Positions 54,880 through 64,000 of a stretch of DNA of 64,000 nt are shown here, piece after piece; the first letter of the stretch is position 1, and every line of letters starts with the position of its first letter. The DNA is from Chryseobacterium sp. OSA05B (GTDB lineage Bacteria > Bacteroidota > Bacteroidia > Flavobacteriales > Weeksellaceae). A program made the position numbers and the translations under genes. The notes beneath the pieces were generated by a model. That model worked only from the letters and a program-made list of their open reading frames with translations. It searched no databases and was not told where the DNA came from. The stretch spans positions 248,001-312,000 of the forward strand of contig NZ_JAHXYH010000001.1 of assembly GCF_019970065.1 (NCBI RefSeq), written 5' to 3'.

Positions 54880-57312
54880 TTAGAATATCGCAGGATATTT
54901 CTGAGGGTTTGTTTCATTGAACATCGCGTAGATTCTTTCAACCATATCATCTAAAGATGGCTTGCTGAAGTAATCTCCGTCACTTGCATAAGCAGGTCTG
55001 TGATCGTTGGCTGCAATCGTTAACGGATCTGAATCCAGGTATCTGAATGCTTTCTGTTTCTCAAGAATCTGCTGTAGAATAAACGCTGAAGTACCGCCTT
55101 CCACATCTTCGTCGATTACAACTAATCTGTTGGTTCTCTTCACGCTCTCCGCAATTTCGTTGGTTAAATCGAATGGAATTAAAGACTGCACGTCAATAAC
55201 CTCTGCGGAGATTCCTAATTTTTCAAGTTCTTCCGCTGCATCCATTACAATTCTCCATGTAGAACCGTAAGTCACCAAAGTAACATCTTTTCCTTCTTTC
55301 GTTACTTCAATTTTCCCAACAGGAACAGTGAATTCACCTAAGTTATCAGGCTGCTTTTCTTTTAATCTGTATCCATTCAGACATTCTACGATCACTGCTG
55401 GATCATCACTTTGAAGCATGGTGTTGTAGAATCCGGCAGCTTTCGTTAAGTTTCTTGGTACCAATACCAAGATCCCTTTAGAAAGGTTCAAAATTCCCGC
55501 CATTGGAGAACCTGAATGCCATACACCTTCCAGTCTGTGACCTCTTGTTCTGATGATTACTGGTGCTTTCTGACCGCCTTTTGTTCTGTACTGAACTGTC
55601 GCCAAGTCATCACTCATTCCCTGTAAACAGTATAAAATATAATCCAAATACTGGATCTCAGCAATAGGTCTCAAACCTCTCATCGCCATACCAATACCCT
55701 GACCAAGAATGGTAGCTTCACGAATTCCCGTATCTGCTACACGTACGTCACCGTATTTTTCCTGCATTCCTTCAAGCCCCTGGTTTACGTCACCGATATT
55801 TCCGGCATCTTCACCAAATACTAAAGTTTCAGGATATTTTTCGAAAATTTTGTCAAAATTATTTCTTACTACCACTCTTCCGTCTACTTCTTCAGAATTT
55901 TCTGAGAAAACAGGAGCGATCTCTTTTACGTTTTCAGCTTTCCACTGAGACTGAGAATATAAGTGGGAAGAATAGTTGTCTTTTTCTATTTCAAAAACTT
56001 CATTGTACTTCTGCATCAATTGGGTTCTTTCCGCAGAATTCGTTCCTCTTGTTGCCAATAAAGCTTTTCTTATCAGGTGGAACACATCTTTCTTGGCTTT
56101 GGAAACCAATTTATTGAACTGTCCGATATAGTCTTCAATTTCAGCATTCTGACCTTTAAGGTTTTCTACTAATGGAAGAACAGACTGAATCAGATCTGTA
56201 ATGGTTTTCTGATAATTTTCCCAAGCATTTTTCTGACCTGCTTTTACTATTTTTTTTGCTTCTTCATCAATGGCATCCAATTCTTCAACAGAAGCAATAA
56301 TTTCTTCTTTTCCTTCGATTTCGATTGAATAATTTAAAACCCATTCTCTGAATTTCACCAATCCGTCAAACTGAGATTCCCATGACAAACGCTCTTCATT
56401 TTTATATCTCTCGTGAGATCCTGAAGTGGAGTGACCCTGAGGCTGTGTCACTTCAATCACATGAACTACCACAGGAACGCTTTCCATTCTTGCAAACTGC
56501 TCTGCTCTTGCATAAGCATCCAATAATGCAGGATAATCCCAGGCTTTCACCTGAATGATCTCACATCCCTGGTTTTCGCCTTCTTTTCTTTGGAAACCGC
56601 TTAACATTTCTGCAATGTCAGCTTTTGCTCTCTGATTTTTGGTGGGAACTGAAATTCCGTAACCGTCATCCCAGATAGAAACAATCATAGGAACCTGAAG
56701 CGCACAAGCTGCATTCAAAGTTTCCCAGAAATGACCTTCTGCTGTAGAAGCATCCCCGATGGTTCCGAAAGCAATTTCATTCCCTTCTCTCGAGAATTTT
56801 TCAGAACCTTCGAATTTTACACTTTTATACACTTTGGAAGCCTGAGCCAATCCCAATAATCTAGGCATCTGCCCTGCTGTAGGAGAAATATCGGAAGAGA
56901 TATTCTTCTGTGCCGTAAGATCTTTCCAGCTTCCGTCTTCATTTAAACTTCTTGTCGCGAAGTGTCCGTTCATCTGTCTTCCTGCGGATGCCGGCTCTCT
57001 TTCAACGCTTGTATCTGCATAAAGCTGCGCGAAAAAGCTTTCAACCGTTAAAGCATCTGCTGCTAATGCAAAAGTCTGATCCCTGTAATATCCTGAACGG
57101 AAGTCTCCATTTCTGAAAACTTTCGCCATCGCAAGCTGAGGAAGTTCCTTACCGTCCCCAAAAATTCCGAATTTAGCTTTTCCTGTAAGCACTTCTCTTC
57201 TTCCAAGATAAGACATCTCGCGCGATATCCTTCCTAACCTGTAGTCCTCAAGTATCTGATTTTTAAAATCCTGGAAAGAAATTTGCTGTGTTTCAATATA
57301 GGTTGTCTGCAT
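54880..57312 (-). CDS. Fused alpha/beta E1 of a 2-oxoacid (branched-chain type) dehydrogenase
   Basis: 810 residues. The alpha half (1-400) has the ThDP motif FGTIGDASTAEGHFWETLNA and VPMIVSIWDDGYGISVPT; the beta half (about 470-810) has VFGEDAGNIGDVNQGLEGM, IREATILGQGIGMAMRGLRP and VIIRTRGHR. In most bacteria these are separate bkdA/bkdB-type subunits; the single-chain form is usual in Flavobacteriia. The enzyme decarboxylates branched-chain or related 2-oxoacids and passes the acyl group to E2. Substrate cannot be settled from sequence. Monocistronic, with terminator. Confidence 0.9.
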   Translation of the reverse strand: MQTTYIETQQISFQDFKNQILEDYRLGRISREMSYLGRREVLTGKAKFGIFGDGKELPQLAMAKVFRNGDFRSGYYRDQTFALAADALTVESFFAQLYADTSVEREPASAGRQMNGHFATRSLNEDGSWKDLTAQKNISSDISPTAGQMPRLLGLAQASKVYKSVKFEGSEKFSREGNEIAFGTIGDASTAEGHFWETLNAACALQVPMIVSIWDDGYGISVPTKNQRAKADIAEMLSGFQRKEGENQGCEIIQVKAWDYPALLDAYARAEQFARMESVPVVVHVIEVTQPQGHSTSGSHERYKNEERLSWESQFDGLVKFREWVLNYSIEIEGKEEIIASVEELDAIDEEAKKIVKAGQKNAWENYQKTITDLIQSVLPLVENLKGQNAEIEDYIGQFNKLVSKAKKDVFHLIRKALLATRGTNSAERTQLMQKYNEVFEIEKDNYSSHLYSQSQWKAENVKEIAPVFSENSEEVDGRVVVRNNFDKIFEKYPETLVFGEDAGNIGDVNQGLEGMQEKYGDVRVADTGIREATILGQGIGMAMRGLRPIAEIQYLDYILYCLQGMSDDLATVQYRTKGGQKAPVIIRTRGHRLEGVWHSGSPMAGILNLSKGILVLVPRNLTKAAGFYNTMLQSDDPAVIVECLNGYRLKEKQPDNLGEFTVPVGKIEVTKEGKDVTLVTYGSTWRIVMDAAEELEKLGISAEVIDVQSLIPFDLTNEIAESVKRTNRLVVIDEDVEGGTSAFILQQILEKQKAFRYLDSDPLTIAANDHRPAYASDGDYFSKPSLDDMVERIYAMFNETNPQKYPAIF

Positions 57313-57445
57313 AGCTAGATATAAAAGTTTTTATTCTTCAAGTATGGCGCTAATATACAATTTTTAAATTAATTTTAATTTTCAATAATCTTTTTTAAAA
57401 ATTTGATAATAAAAAAATAGTGTTTTATATTGTAAAAAATTGTAA

Positions 57446-57742
57446 ATGATGGAAAAAAAATCGCCTCATATCCTTAATGCATCGAGTAACCTATTAGGTT
57501 TTTCGCTGATTATCATTACTTCCCTTAAAATCACTAAAATCAGTAGCCATACCCATCTGGATGAATTTGCCGGCTTGGCATGTCTCCTTTTTGCATGCAG
57601 CTGTTTTTTTTCTTTTCTTGCAATCCGGACTCAAAATGAAAAGCGGGAAACGAGGTATGAGACTATTGCGGATTATTTATTTTTAACTGCTTTATTTTGT
57701 ATAGTTCTGGCTGTTATAATTGTAACCGTTAAAATAATTTAA
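57446..57742 (+). CDS. Small membrane protein, unknown
   Basis: 98 residues with three hydrophobic segments (about 12-28, 42-60 and 75-97) and a Lys/Arg/Glu loop (RTQNEKRETRYETIADYL). Two adjacent ATG codons at 57446 and 57449. No family recognised. Confidence 0.55.
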   Translation: MMEKKSPHILNASSNLLGFSLIIITSLKITKISSHTHLDEFAGLACLLFACSCFFSFLAIRTQNEKRETRYETIADYLFLTALFCIVLAVIIVTVKII

Positions 57743-58248
57743 TGCCGATTTATGTTTTAAAAGAAATATTAAATTTCTGACTTCTGAACGGCTTAAAAAA
57801 TAATTTTAATAAAATAATCTCCAAACCTAAAGAAAATATGGAATGAAATTTCTGACTCATCACCTCTAAAAAGCATATGAAAACAAGATTACGGTAATTA
57901 TTTTTTATTAAACAAAGATCAATACACTAAAATAGGAATTTAGATTTTCTTTAAAACACCATATATTAAATATTATATTCTGAATACTACACATTTTAAT
58001 TTAAGTCCTATTTATTTTACGATCATTAAACTCATTTTAAGTAAAAAACAGCAAAAACACACAAATAAAAAGTACTATTACTTTAAAATTTAAATCAAAA
58101 CAATATACAATCCGTAACATTTAAACCAAAAAAAATAAATACAATCAAAAAACAAGCTAATTAGTTGATAATTATTCATAATTGAATTTTATTCTATAAA
58201 TTTAGTAGTGATAAAAATCACATCATGTTGAATTAAAATACAAATCTT
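57743..58248. other. Very AT-rich gap, no gene seen
   Basis: 506 bases with A/T well above the neighbours. No frame with coding character, no hairpin of note. A TAAATTTA box at 58197-58204 could be the -7 element of the following gene, without a matching -33. Confidence 0.5.
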
Positions 58249-59054
58249 ATGAAAAAAATTATCTCTGTTGTGCTGATTTTCATGATTTTCACAACCCATT
58301 CATCACAAATCGGGATTCATACTGGCAATCCTCAGGCAGCTTACCATATAGACGGTGCAAAAGATAATGCTGGAACCAATGCACCGACGCTAAGCCAACA
58401 ATCTAATGATGCCGTAATCACTTCCTTGGGAAACCTTGGATTAGGAACTACTACCCCACTGAAAAACTGGACCTTTTTTCAGGGAACGTCCGTATCCGTG
58501 AAATCAATAACAATATTGGCATAGCCGGTAACGATAGAGCCGTTGTTGCAGGTTCAGATGGTATACTGAAAACAATCGGATTTGGAGCATACTCTCTGTT
58601 TCATGCCAGACTATCAGTTGACCAGACTATTTCAAACGCATCAGTAGTAACACTTATATTTGCAAATCCTTTAGCCACTTCGACATTGTATTCTTACAAT
58701 GCCAGTAATGGTGTTCTTACATTTAGTCAGGCAGGAAACTATCTGATCACTTTGCAGGCCAGTTTTGCCAACATTTCTGAAGGGGAGCAGCTGGTTCTCG
58801 GCATACGTCCGTTTCCTGATGCCAATTATTTAGGAAGGGGAAGCCATTACGCCGGTTTTGGAACTCCTGCGGTGGATACCAACAGCAGGCTTGGAGAATT
58901 GATGAGTTATACAACGATGATCATTGTTCCGACATCAGGATACCAGATCCGCTTCACTGTAACTGCCACCGGGGCAAGCAGTGTAATTCTGTCAGACGAA
59001 ATAGGCCCTACAGGACGGGGAAATGTTACCAATGTCACTATACAAAAAATATAA
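58249..59054 (+). pseudogene. Secreted surface protein with one frameshift
   Basis: Signal peptide (MKKIISVVLIFMIFTTHSSQ), then IGIHTGNPQAAYHIDGAKDN and LGNLGLGTTTP, the same type as the protein at 15774. After 71 codons the frame breaks at an A5 run (58462-58466): with six A the protein continues LKKLDLFSGNVRIREINN, IGIAGNDRAVVAG and so on to TNVTIQKI at 59054, about 268 residues. The C-terminal part (58686-59054) reads like a C1q/TNF-like jelly roll (YNASNGVLTFSQAGNYLITL). As read only a short N-terminal piece would be made. Confidence 0.72.
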
Positions 59055-59075
59055 ATACATCATTTATATCAAAAA

Positions 59076-59106
59076 AAAATCTGAGTGCTCATAGCATTCA
59101 GATTTT
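59076..59106. terminator. Bidirectional terminator
   Basis: Stem AAAATCTGA/TCAGATTTT (59076-59084, 59098-59106) between the converging surface-protein and polyprenyl-synthase genes. Confidence 0.78.
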
Positions 59107-59128
59107 CCGTTTATGATTATTTTTAATC

Positions 59129-60106
59129 TTAAAATTTTCGTTCAATCACGTAATCAAGCATACTGTGTAGTGATTTTTTAGCTTCTGAGTCGGGAAATTC
59201 ATTGAGAATATCTTTAGCCTTCTGCTGGAAATCTTTCATCACTTTAATTGCATAATCCATTCCTCCGGAATTTTTGACAAAGTCTATCAGTTCCTTAACA
59301 CGTTTCGGATCGTTATTGTGACGTTTGATGGTATTGAAGTAATATTTACGTTCTTTTTCACCGGCTATTTTTAAAGTATGAATCAGAGGAAGGGTCATTT
59401 TCTGTTCCTTGATATCAATTCCTACAGGTTTTCCGATGACATTGGAACTTAAGTAGTCGAAAAGGTCGTCCTTGATCTGGAAGGCCATTCCCGTGTAGGT
59501 TCCGAAATTCATCATTTTTTTGGCAAGAACTTCATCGGCATTATTGGAAAGAACGCCTATCTCGCAGCAAGCCGCAATCAGTGTCGCTGTTTTCTGACGG
59601 ATAATTTCATAGTAAACATCCTCGGTAATATCCAGCTTTCTGGCCTTTTCAAGCTGAAGAAGTTCACCTTCGGACATTTCACGGATCGTTCTTGAGATCA
59701 CCCCCAAAAGATCGTAATCTTTGTGGTCTGTAGAAAGTAATACGGATTTTGATAAAAGATAATCGCCTACCAACACAGCAATCTTATTTTTCCACAAAGC
59801 ATTGATTGAGAAAAAATTACGTCGCTTAAAACTTTCATCTACTACATCGTCGTGTACCAGGGTTGCGGTATGGATCAGCTCGATCATGGAAGCTCCGCGG
59901 TACGTTTTTTCATTAACTTCCCCTATCAGTTTTGCGCAGAGAAATACGAACATGGGACGCATCTGCTTACCTTTGGTCGTAACAATAAAACGGGTTACTT
60001 TATCCAACAAAGGCACTTTACTCTGCATCGATTCATAAAACTTCTGCTCGAAAAGTTTCATTTCCTCATTGATCGGTCGTTTGATTTCTTCTACTATGTT
60101 AGCCAA
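59129..60106 (-). CDS. Polyprenyl diphosphate synthase
   Basis: 325 residues; trans-type isoprenyl synthase with the first Asp-rich motif Asp86-Asp-Val-Val-Asp90 (LVHDDVVDES), the KGKQMRP substrate loop, and the second motif Asp213-Asp-Leu-Phe-Asp217 in GMAFQIKDDLFDY. Residues before the first motif are Ala/Thr, so long-chain products (as for menaquinone side chains) are more likely than geranylgeranyl. Length is normal. Promoter at 60144-60177. Confidence 0.93.
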   Translation of the reverse strand: MANIVEEIKRPINEEMKLFEQKFYESMQSKVPLLDKVTRFIVTTKGKQMRPMFVFLCAKLIGEVNEKTYRGASMIELIHTATLVHDDVVDESFKRRNFFSINALWKNKIAVLVGDYLLSKSVLLSTDHKDYDLLGVISRTIREMSEGELLQLEKARKLDITEDVYYEIIRQKTATLIAACCEIGVLSNNADEVLAKKMMNFGTYTGMAFQIKDDLFDYLSSNVIGKPVGIDIKEQKMTLPLIHTLKIAGEKERKYYFNTIKRHNNDPKRVKELIDFVKNSGGMDYAIKVMKDFQQKAKDILNEFPDSEAKKSLHSMLDYVIERKF

Positions 60107-60143
60107 AATCTGTGAATAAAAGGTATGTAATTATTAATTATGA

Positions 60144-60177
60144 CAAAGATAATTTTTTTCACGCAATTTTAAGACAA
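60144..60177 (-). promoter_or_regulatory. Promoter of the polyprenyl synthase gene
   Basis: Minus strand TATCTTTG (60144-60151), full TAnnTTTG match; TTG at 60175-60177 with a long spacer of 23. Confidence 0.45.
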
Positions 60178-60179
60178 AA

Positions 60180-61058
60180 TTAATCTTTGAGTTCTTCTTT
60201 TGGAATAAAATACAGTGCCGGCTGTGCAGTTCCCAATCCCGATCTGAATTTTTCCCCTGAAATATAGATGCCGGTCTCATTAACTGCAATTCCCTCAATC
60301 TGCCCTACTGCCAGAGCACTTCCCAAATAATAATGTTTCGGAGTTTCTTTAAAAAAGATCCCCGGCTCTGTTTCTGTAAATACATTCAGGAAGACCTCTG
60401 TTCTCTTGGTGTAGCCCACCAGATAGAGTTTTTTTTCATAATAGGCAGCATCTGTGACCACGAAATTTGTCTTATAAAATTCTATCTTCTCAGCTTTCTG
60501 TTTTTCAGTTACCGCTGGATCAACGATATAATGAGAGGTTGATTTTGATTTCCATTCTTTGCTAAACAGATGAATTTTTCCATTGAGAAAGATCATCGCT
60601 TCAGCATCAAAGTCATTGTTGGTATATTGCGGAATAAATTCGTTCTGCTCCGGGTAGTAGAAAGAAATTTTAGAAATAGAATCATTCTTTGCTTCATTAT
60701 TTTCAAAAGGAAGCTTATAGATTTCCAGGTCTCTCCTCGTTCCTCCGTTATTTCCAAAATCTCCGATATAGAAGTTCTTTCCGTCATTGGCTAAAGCTTC
60801 CCAGTCTTTGTTTTTAGCATTGATGGTCAGAGTCTTTTTAATATTTCCGGAAGTTTCATCCAGTTCAAAAAGTTCCGGAGCATTACCACTGTCATTGAAT
60901 GTATACAATTTACCGTTCAAAATACTCAGTCCTGAGGTTTCCTGAATCTTATCATCCAAATAACCCACCCTGAATTTTCTTATTTTCAAAAGCTCAGTCT
61001 TTTGTGAAAATGATAATTGAAAAATGACAACGGCGGTGAGAAGGATAAGTTTTTTCAT
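60180..61058 (-). CDS. Secreted beta-propeller-like protein
   Basis: 292 residues from the ATG at 61058 (frame open to 61097). Signal peptide MKKLILLTAVVIFQLSFSQ. The mature part has a repeated 'hairpin' rhythm: ETSGLSILNGKLYTFNDSGN, KDWEALANDGKNFYIGDFGN, AVGQIEGIAVNETGIYISGE, like SdiA-regulated or esterase-like phytase-type propellers. No catalytic motif is evident. A TATTTTTG box at 61063-61070 lies only four bases before the ATG, so either the transcript is leaderless or the box is not used. Role unknown. Confidence 0.62.
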   Translation of the reverse strand: MKKLILLTAVVIFQLSFSQKTELLKIRKFRVGYLDDKIQETSGLSILNGKLYTFNDSGNAPELFELDETSGNIKKTLTINAKNKDWEALANDGKNFYIGDFGNNGGTRRDLEIYKLPFENNEAKNDSISKISFYYPEQNEFIPQYTNNDFDAEAMIFLNGKIHLFSKEWKSKSTSHYIVDPAVTEKQKAEKIEFYKTNFVVTDAAYYEKKLYLVGYTKRTEVFLNVFTETEPGIFFKETPKHYYLGSALAVGQIEGIAVNETGIYISGEKFRSGLGTAQPALYFIPKEELKD

Positions 61059-61353
61059 AGTGCAAAAATAAGGGTTTAAGGGGAATTGAGAAATCATTTG
61101 ATTTTTTTAGCCGTATCTCTTAAAAAAGCGAAGCTCTCCTTAATATTCTTAAAAACTTAAAAAAACTTAATGGTTCAATCTCTTTATTTCCCGCGGATGA
61201 TACAGATTTTCATGAATATTATTCTGGATAAAAATCTTTGATTTTTTTTTAACTTAAGTGTACTCTTTTGCAGTAGAATTTAAACTTCAAATAAACTTAA
61301 GTGTTAGAAAACTTTTGTGCCTTTTGTGGTTTAATTAAAAGAACATTTATGGA

Positions 61354-62292
61354 TCATGCAGATTTCATTTTTTGTTTTTGTTCCTGTCTTTTAGCCTGCT
61401 TTTTCAAATAATCTTTCTGATACTGCCTTACTGTTTTTCCCGTGCCGTCATGTCTCCAGCCCGGTGAATTGAAAATATAATTAATCCTGTCGGAAAATTT
61501 CAGTCCCGGCTGCTTGATATCCTTCCAGATCTTTCTCCATTCGTACAGAAGAACAGTATCCGGTTTATTATCAGGCATTTTTGGATAGATTCCGTATTTG
61601 ACAGGTACATTCGGGTCTTCTTTTTCAAAGGTTCCGAAGATTTTATCCCAGATAATCAGGCACATTCCCATATTTCTATCGAGATATTTGATGTTGCAGG
61701 CGTGATGTACCCTGTGATGAGAAGGAGTCACGAGAATGTACTCCAGAATGCCCATCGTTTTCACGGTCTGAGTATGTACCCATGTTCCGTACACCTGCCC
61801 TATCGCATAAACGACCATAATATGCCATGGATTGAAGCCTAAAAAAGCAAGCGGGGAAAAATAAAGATATCTGTACAGTGGCTGAAGTACGGGACTCCTA
61901 AAACCAGTGGTTAAGTTGAAATATTCTGAATTGTGATGGGTAATATGAACCGCCCAGAACGCCCTTGAATGGTGATCTACATAATGTAACACATAATAAG
62001 CAAAATCCGTAATCACAAAGCAGATGAGCCAGTAACAAACTGTGAAATCCCAGGAGAAAAGCCTATGGTTGTAGAAAAAAAACATCACTCCCATGGCAAA
62101 AGCTTTCATGATCAGGTCCAGACCGAAGTTCATCAGGGCAAGATAAACGCTTGTCGCCACATCTTTTCCATTATACAGCTTAGCTTCAGAAACGTGACTG
62201 TAGATCATTTCTGCCAAAATAACGGCAGCATGAAACGGAATAGCCCATGCGTAAACGTTTTCCAGCCCGTCCTCGCTCATAAAGAAGTCCAT
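61354..62292 (-). CDS. Sterol-desaturase/fatty-acid-hydroxylase family membrane enzyme
   Basis: 312 residues with about four membrane segments and the histidine clusters that bind a di-iron centre: HYVDHHSRAFWAVHITHHNS and HRVHHACN. The first cluster is HxxxHH followed by HxxHH, as in the superfamily. Members hydroxylate or desaturate lipids or carotenoids; the substrate here is not known. C-terminus is basic (KKQAKRQEQKQKMKSA). Confidence 0.88.
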   Translation of the reverse strand: MDFFMSEDGLENVYAWAIPFHAAVILAEMIYSHVSEAKLYNGKDVATSVYLALMNFGLDLIMKAFAMGVMFFFYNHRLFSWDFTVCYWLICFVITDFAYYVLHYVDHHSRAFWAVHITHHNSEYFNLTTGFRSPVLQPLYRYLYFSPLAFLGFNPWHIMVVYAIGQVYGTWVHTQTVKTMGILEYILVTPSHHRVHHACNIKYLDRNMGMCLIIWDKIFGTFEKEDPNVPVKYGIYPKMPDNKPDTVLLYEWRKIWKDIKQPGLKFSDRINYIFNSPGWRHDGTGKTVRQYQKDYLKKQAKRQEQKQKMKSA

Positions 62293-62369
62293 AATAAACT
62301 TTTTTGCTTTATGTAAAGGTAGGGTTTTAGGAAATTTTTAAGAAAAGTTTTGAATTTTTTAAGGAAATT

Positions 62370-63404
62370 TTAATCAGTTGCTTTATTGGCTAACTGTCCG
62401 CAAGCTGCATCGATATCTCCACCACGGCTTTTTCTGATCATCACCGTAATTCCTGCGTTTTCCAGCTGACGTACATAATTATCTTCCGCCTGCTTATTAC
62501 ACTGGTCGTATTTTCCGTCTCCGATAGGGTTATACTGGATCAGATTCACTTTGGAAGGAACCTGTTTACAGTATCTGATTAAAGCTTTGATATCTTCATC
62601 TCCATCATTAATTCCTTTCCATACGCAATATTCGAAAGTAATCACAGAACCTGTCTTCTGATACCAGTACTGAAGTGCTTCCATAATATCCGTCAACGGG
62701 AATTTATCCGAGAAAGGCATGATCTCGTTACGTTTGGATTCAATGGCTGAGTGAAGTGAAAGTGCCAGTTTTACCCGAAGCTCGTCGTCTGCCAGCATTT
62801 TGATCATCTTCGGAAGTCCGGATGTAGAAACGGTAATTCTTCTTGGTGACATTCCCAAACCTTCCGGCTGGGTGATTTTTCTGATGGCTTCCACTACATT
62901 TTTGTAATTCATCATCGGCTCTCCCATTCCCATAAAAACGATATTGGAAAGCGGTCTGTTAAAGTACATTTTGCTTTGGCTGTCAATCAGGGCCACTTGG
63001 TCTACGATTTCGGCTACTTCAAGGTTTCTCATTCTTTTGAGTCTTGCCGTTGCACAAAATTCGCAGTTTAATGAACATCCCACCTGTGAGGAAACGCAGG
63101 CTGTAGTTCTTGTTTCTGTAGGAATAAGAACAGATTCTACCAGCAGTCCGTCGTGAAGTTTCACGCCGTTTTTGATGGTTCCGTCCGTACTTTTCTGAAG
63201 TTGGTCCACAGAAACGGGATTGATGGTATACTCTTCGGAAATTCTTTCACGGAGAGATTTCGAAAGATTCGTCATTTCATCAATCGAATGGAGGTTTTTA
63301 CTCCATAACCAGTCATAAACCTGCTTCGCACGGAACGGTTTTTCCCCTAAAGTCAAAAAATAGTCTTTAAGCTGGTCTAGTGATAAAACTCGGATATCTT
63401 TCAT
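62370..63404 (-). CDS. rlmN: 23S rRNA (adenine-2503-C2)-methyltransferase
   Basis: 344 residues; radical-SAM protein with Cys110-x3-Cys114-x2-Cys117 (VGCSLNCEFCATA) and the methyl-carrier Cys335 near the C-terminus (DIDAACGQLA); SAM-binding VFMGMGEPMMN and ITVSTSGLPKMI. It methylates C2 of A2503 in 23S rRNA and A37 of some tRNAs. Complete. Followed by queA with a palindromic gap of 71 bases. Confidence 0.96.
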   Translation of the reverse strand: MKDIRVLSLDQLKDYFLTLGEKPFRAKQVYDWLWSKNLHSIDEMTNLSKSLRERISEEYTINPVSVDQLQKSTDGTIKNGVKLHDGLLVESVLIPTETRTTACVSSQVGCSLNCEFCATARLKRMRNLEVAEIVDQVALIDSQSKMYFNRPLSNIVFMGMGEPMMNYKNVVEAIRKITQPEGLGMSPRRITVSTSGLPKMIKMLADDELRVKLALSLHSAIESKRNEIMPFSDKFPLTDIMEALQYWYQKTGSVITFEYCVWKGINDGDEDIKALIRYCKQVPSKVNLIQYNPIGDGKYDQCNKQAEDNYVRQLENAGITVMIRKSRGGDIDAACGQLANKATD

Positions 63405-63427
63405 TATAGGTTGTAGGTATTAGGGCT

Positions 63428-63460
63428 TAGGATTTAGGGACAAATAAGCCCTAAATCCTA
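63428..63460. terminator. Hairpin between rlmN and queA
   Basis: Perfect 12-bp stem TAGGATTTAGGG/CCCTAAATCCTA (63428-63439, 63449-63460) with a nine-base loop. No clear T run at the usual distance, so it may be an mRNA structure more than a terminator. Confidence 0.5.
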
Positions 63461-63475
63461 ATTCCTATTATCTTA

Positions 63476-64000
63476 TTAAAGGATTAACATTGCGTCACCG
63501 TAAGAATAGAATTTGTACTGTTCTTTTACGGCTTCTTCGTAAGCATGCATGATGAATTCTCTGCCTGCAAATGCGGCGATCATCATCAGTAGTGTAGATT
63601 TCGGTGTGTGGAAGTTCGTGATCATTGAATTCGCTACTCCAAAATCGTGAGGCGGATAAATAAACTTGTTTGTCCAACCATTGAATGCAGAGATCTTTTT
63701 GTTAGAAGAAACAGAAGTTTCCAATGCTCTCATCGTGGTAGTTCCTACTGCACAGACTCTTCTGTGAGCATCTACTGCTTTATTGATGATATCTGCATTT
63801 TTCTCATCGATGATGATTTCTTCAGACTCCATTTTGTGCTTGGAAAGATCTTCTACCTCGATTGGGTTGAAAGTTCCTAAACCAACGTGAAGCGTTACTT
63901 CAGCAAAATCGATTCCTTTGATCTCCAGTTTCTTCATCAGATGCTTAGAGAAGTGAAGACCTGCTGTAGGGGCAGCTACTGCTCCTTCAATTTTTGCATA
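63476..64000 (-). CDS. queA: S-adenosylmethionine:tRNA ribosyltransferase-isomerase, 3' part
   Basis: The gene runs off the window edge; the visible 174 codons are open to base 64000. [53 protein letters not shown] and [20 protein letters not shown] are QueA signatures. It makes epoxyqueuosine in the wobble position of certain tRNAs using the ribosyl part of SAM. The N-terminal part is outside. Confidence 0.95.
   Translation of the reverse strand, partial: YAKIEGAVAAPTAGLHFSKHLMKKLEIKGIDFAEVTLHVGLGTFNPIEVEDLSKHKMESEEIIIDEKNADIINKAVDAHRRVCAVGTTTMRALETSVSSNKKISAFNGWTNKFIYPPHDFGVANSMITNFHTPKSTLLMMIAAFAGREFIMHAYEEAVKEQYKFYSYGDAMLIL

Noticed and set aside
1..64000. tRNA or rRNA genes and riboswitches
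   Set aside because: No cloverleaf-like segments with CCA ends, rRNA stretches or known riboswitch cores were noticed; small ncRNAs cannot be excluded by reading alone.

Overview
The window comes from the chromosome of a Bacteroidota bacterium, almost certainly a Flavobacteriia member close to Chryseobacterium. The reasons are AT-rich intergenic DNA, promoters of the TTG-N19-TAnnTTTG type instead of E. coli boxes, weak Shine-Dalgarno signals, SusC/TonB-plug and type IX sorting domains, DUF6443/RHS proteins, a type VI (T6SS-iii style) VgrG, a fused alpha/beta 2-oxoacid dehydrogenase E1, and double-glycine leader peptides typical of Chryseobacterium. All assignments are from reading translations; no database search was run.

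Layout. (1) 1-10222, plus strand: the end of a VgrG gene followed by its cargo island: a Het-C-like putative effector with a lipoprotein behind it, a possible adaptor, a DUF4280 PAAR-like tip protein, a 950-residue cargo protein, a second lipoprotein and a membrane protein. (2) 10358-15494, minus strand: patatin, S9 peptidase, PH-domain protein and dihydrolipoyl dehydrogenase. (3) 15774-16658: a secreted surface protein. (4) 16781-29252, minus strand: an RHS polymorphic-toxin locus. A near-canonical promoter leads into a truncated leader gene, an RHS gene with three frameshifts and a DUF6443/RHS gene with two nonsense codons. Behind them stand one attached and three orphan C-terminal tips. Every tip has a zincin-like motif (HEIAH, HEMTH, HEVVE, HEDLH) and is followed at once by a small lipoprotein gene, the likely immunity protein. 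Cassettes are separated by a repeated terminator element.

(5) 29498-33995: a small secreted protein and a coupled GH3/GH29 glycosidase pair. (6) 34237-37350: a GbsR/MarR-type regulator and small membrane, SRPBCC and DUF2071 genes, with a perfect 20-bp palindrome at the regulator promoter and a near copy before the next gene. (7) 37664-40017: an MBOAT acyltransferase and an SGNH-like partner. (8) 40412-50635: an ECF sigma factor, an anti-sigma-like/TonB-plug/VWA/T9SS-tail fusion, a SusC-like barrel without a recognisable plug, and an alpha-2-macroglobulin carrying an internal TonB plug and an intact thioester motif. (9) 50856-52648: a secreted C1 (bleomycin-hydrolase type) peptidase and two tandem double-glycine peptides, the second only 53 residues. 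(10) 52863-64000: an OYE reductase with a divergent HxlR regulator, fused E1, a frameshifted surface protein, polyprenyl synthase, a propeller-like lipid- or envelope-associated protein, a sterol-desaturase-family protein, rlmN and the 3' part of queA.

The strongest candidate for an undescribed system is the RHS array of four zincin tips with lipoprotein immunity genes. Second is the sigma/VWA/plug/barrel/macroglobulin cluster, where plug and barrel appear to be on different polypeptides.
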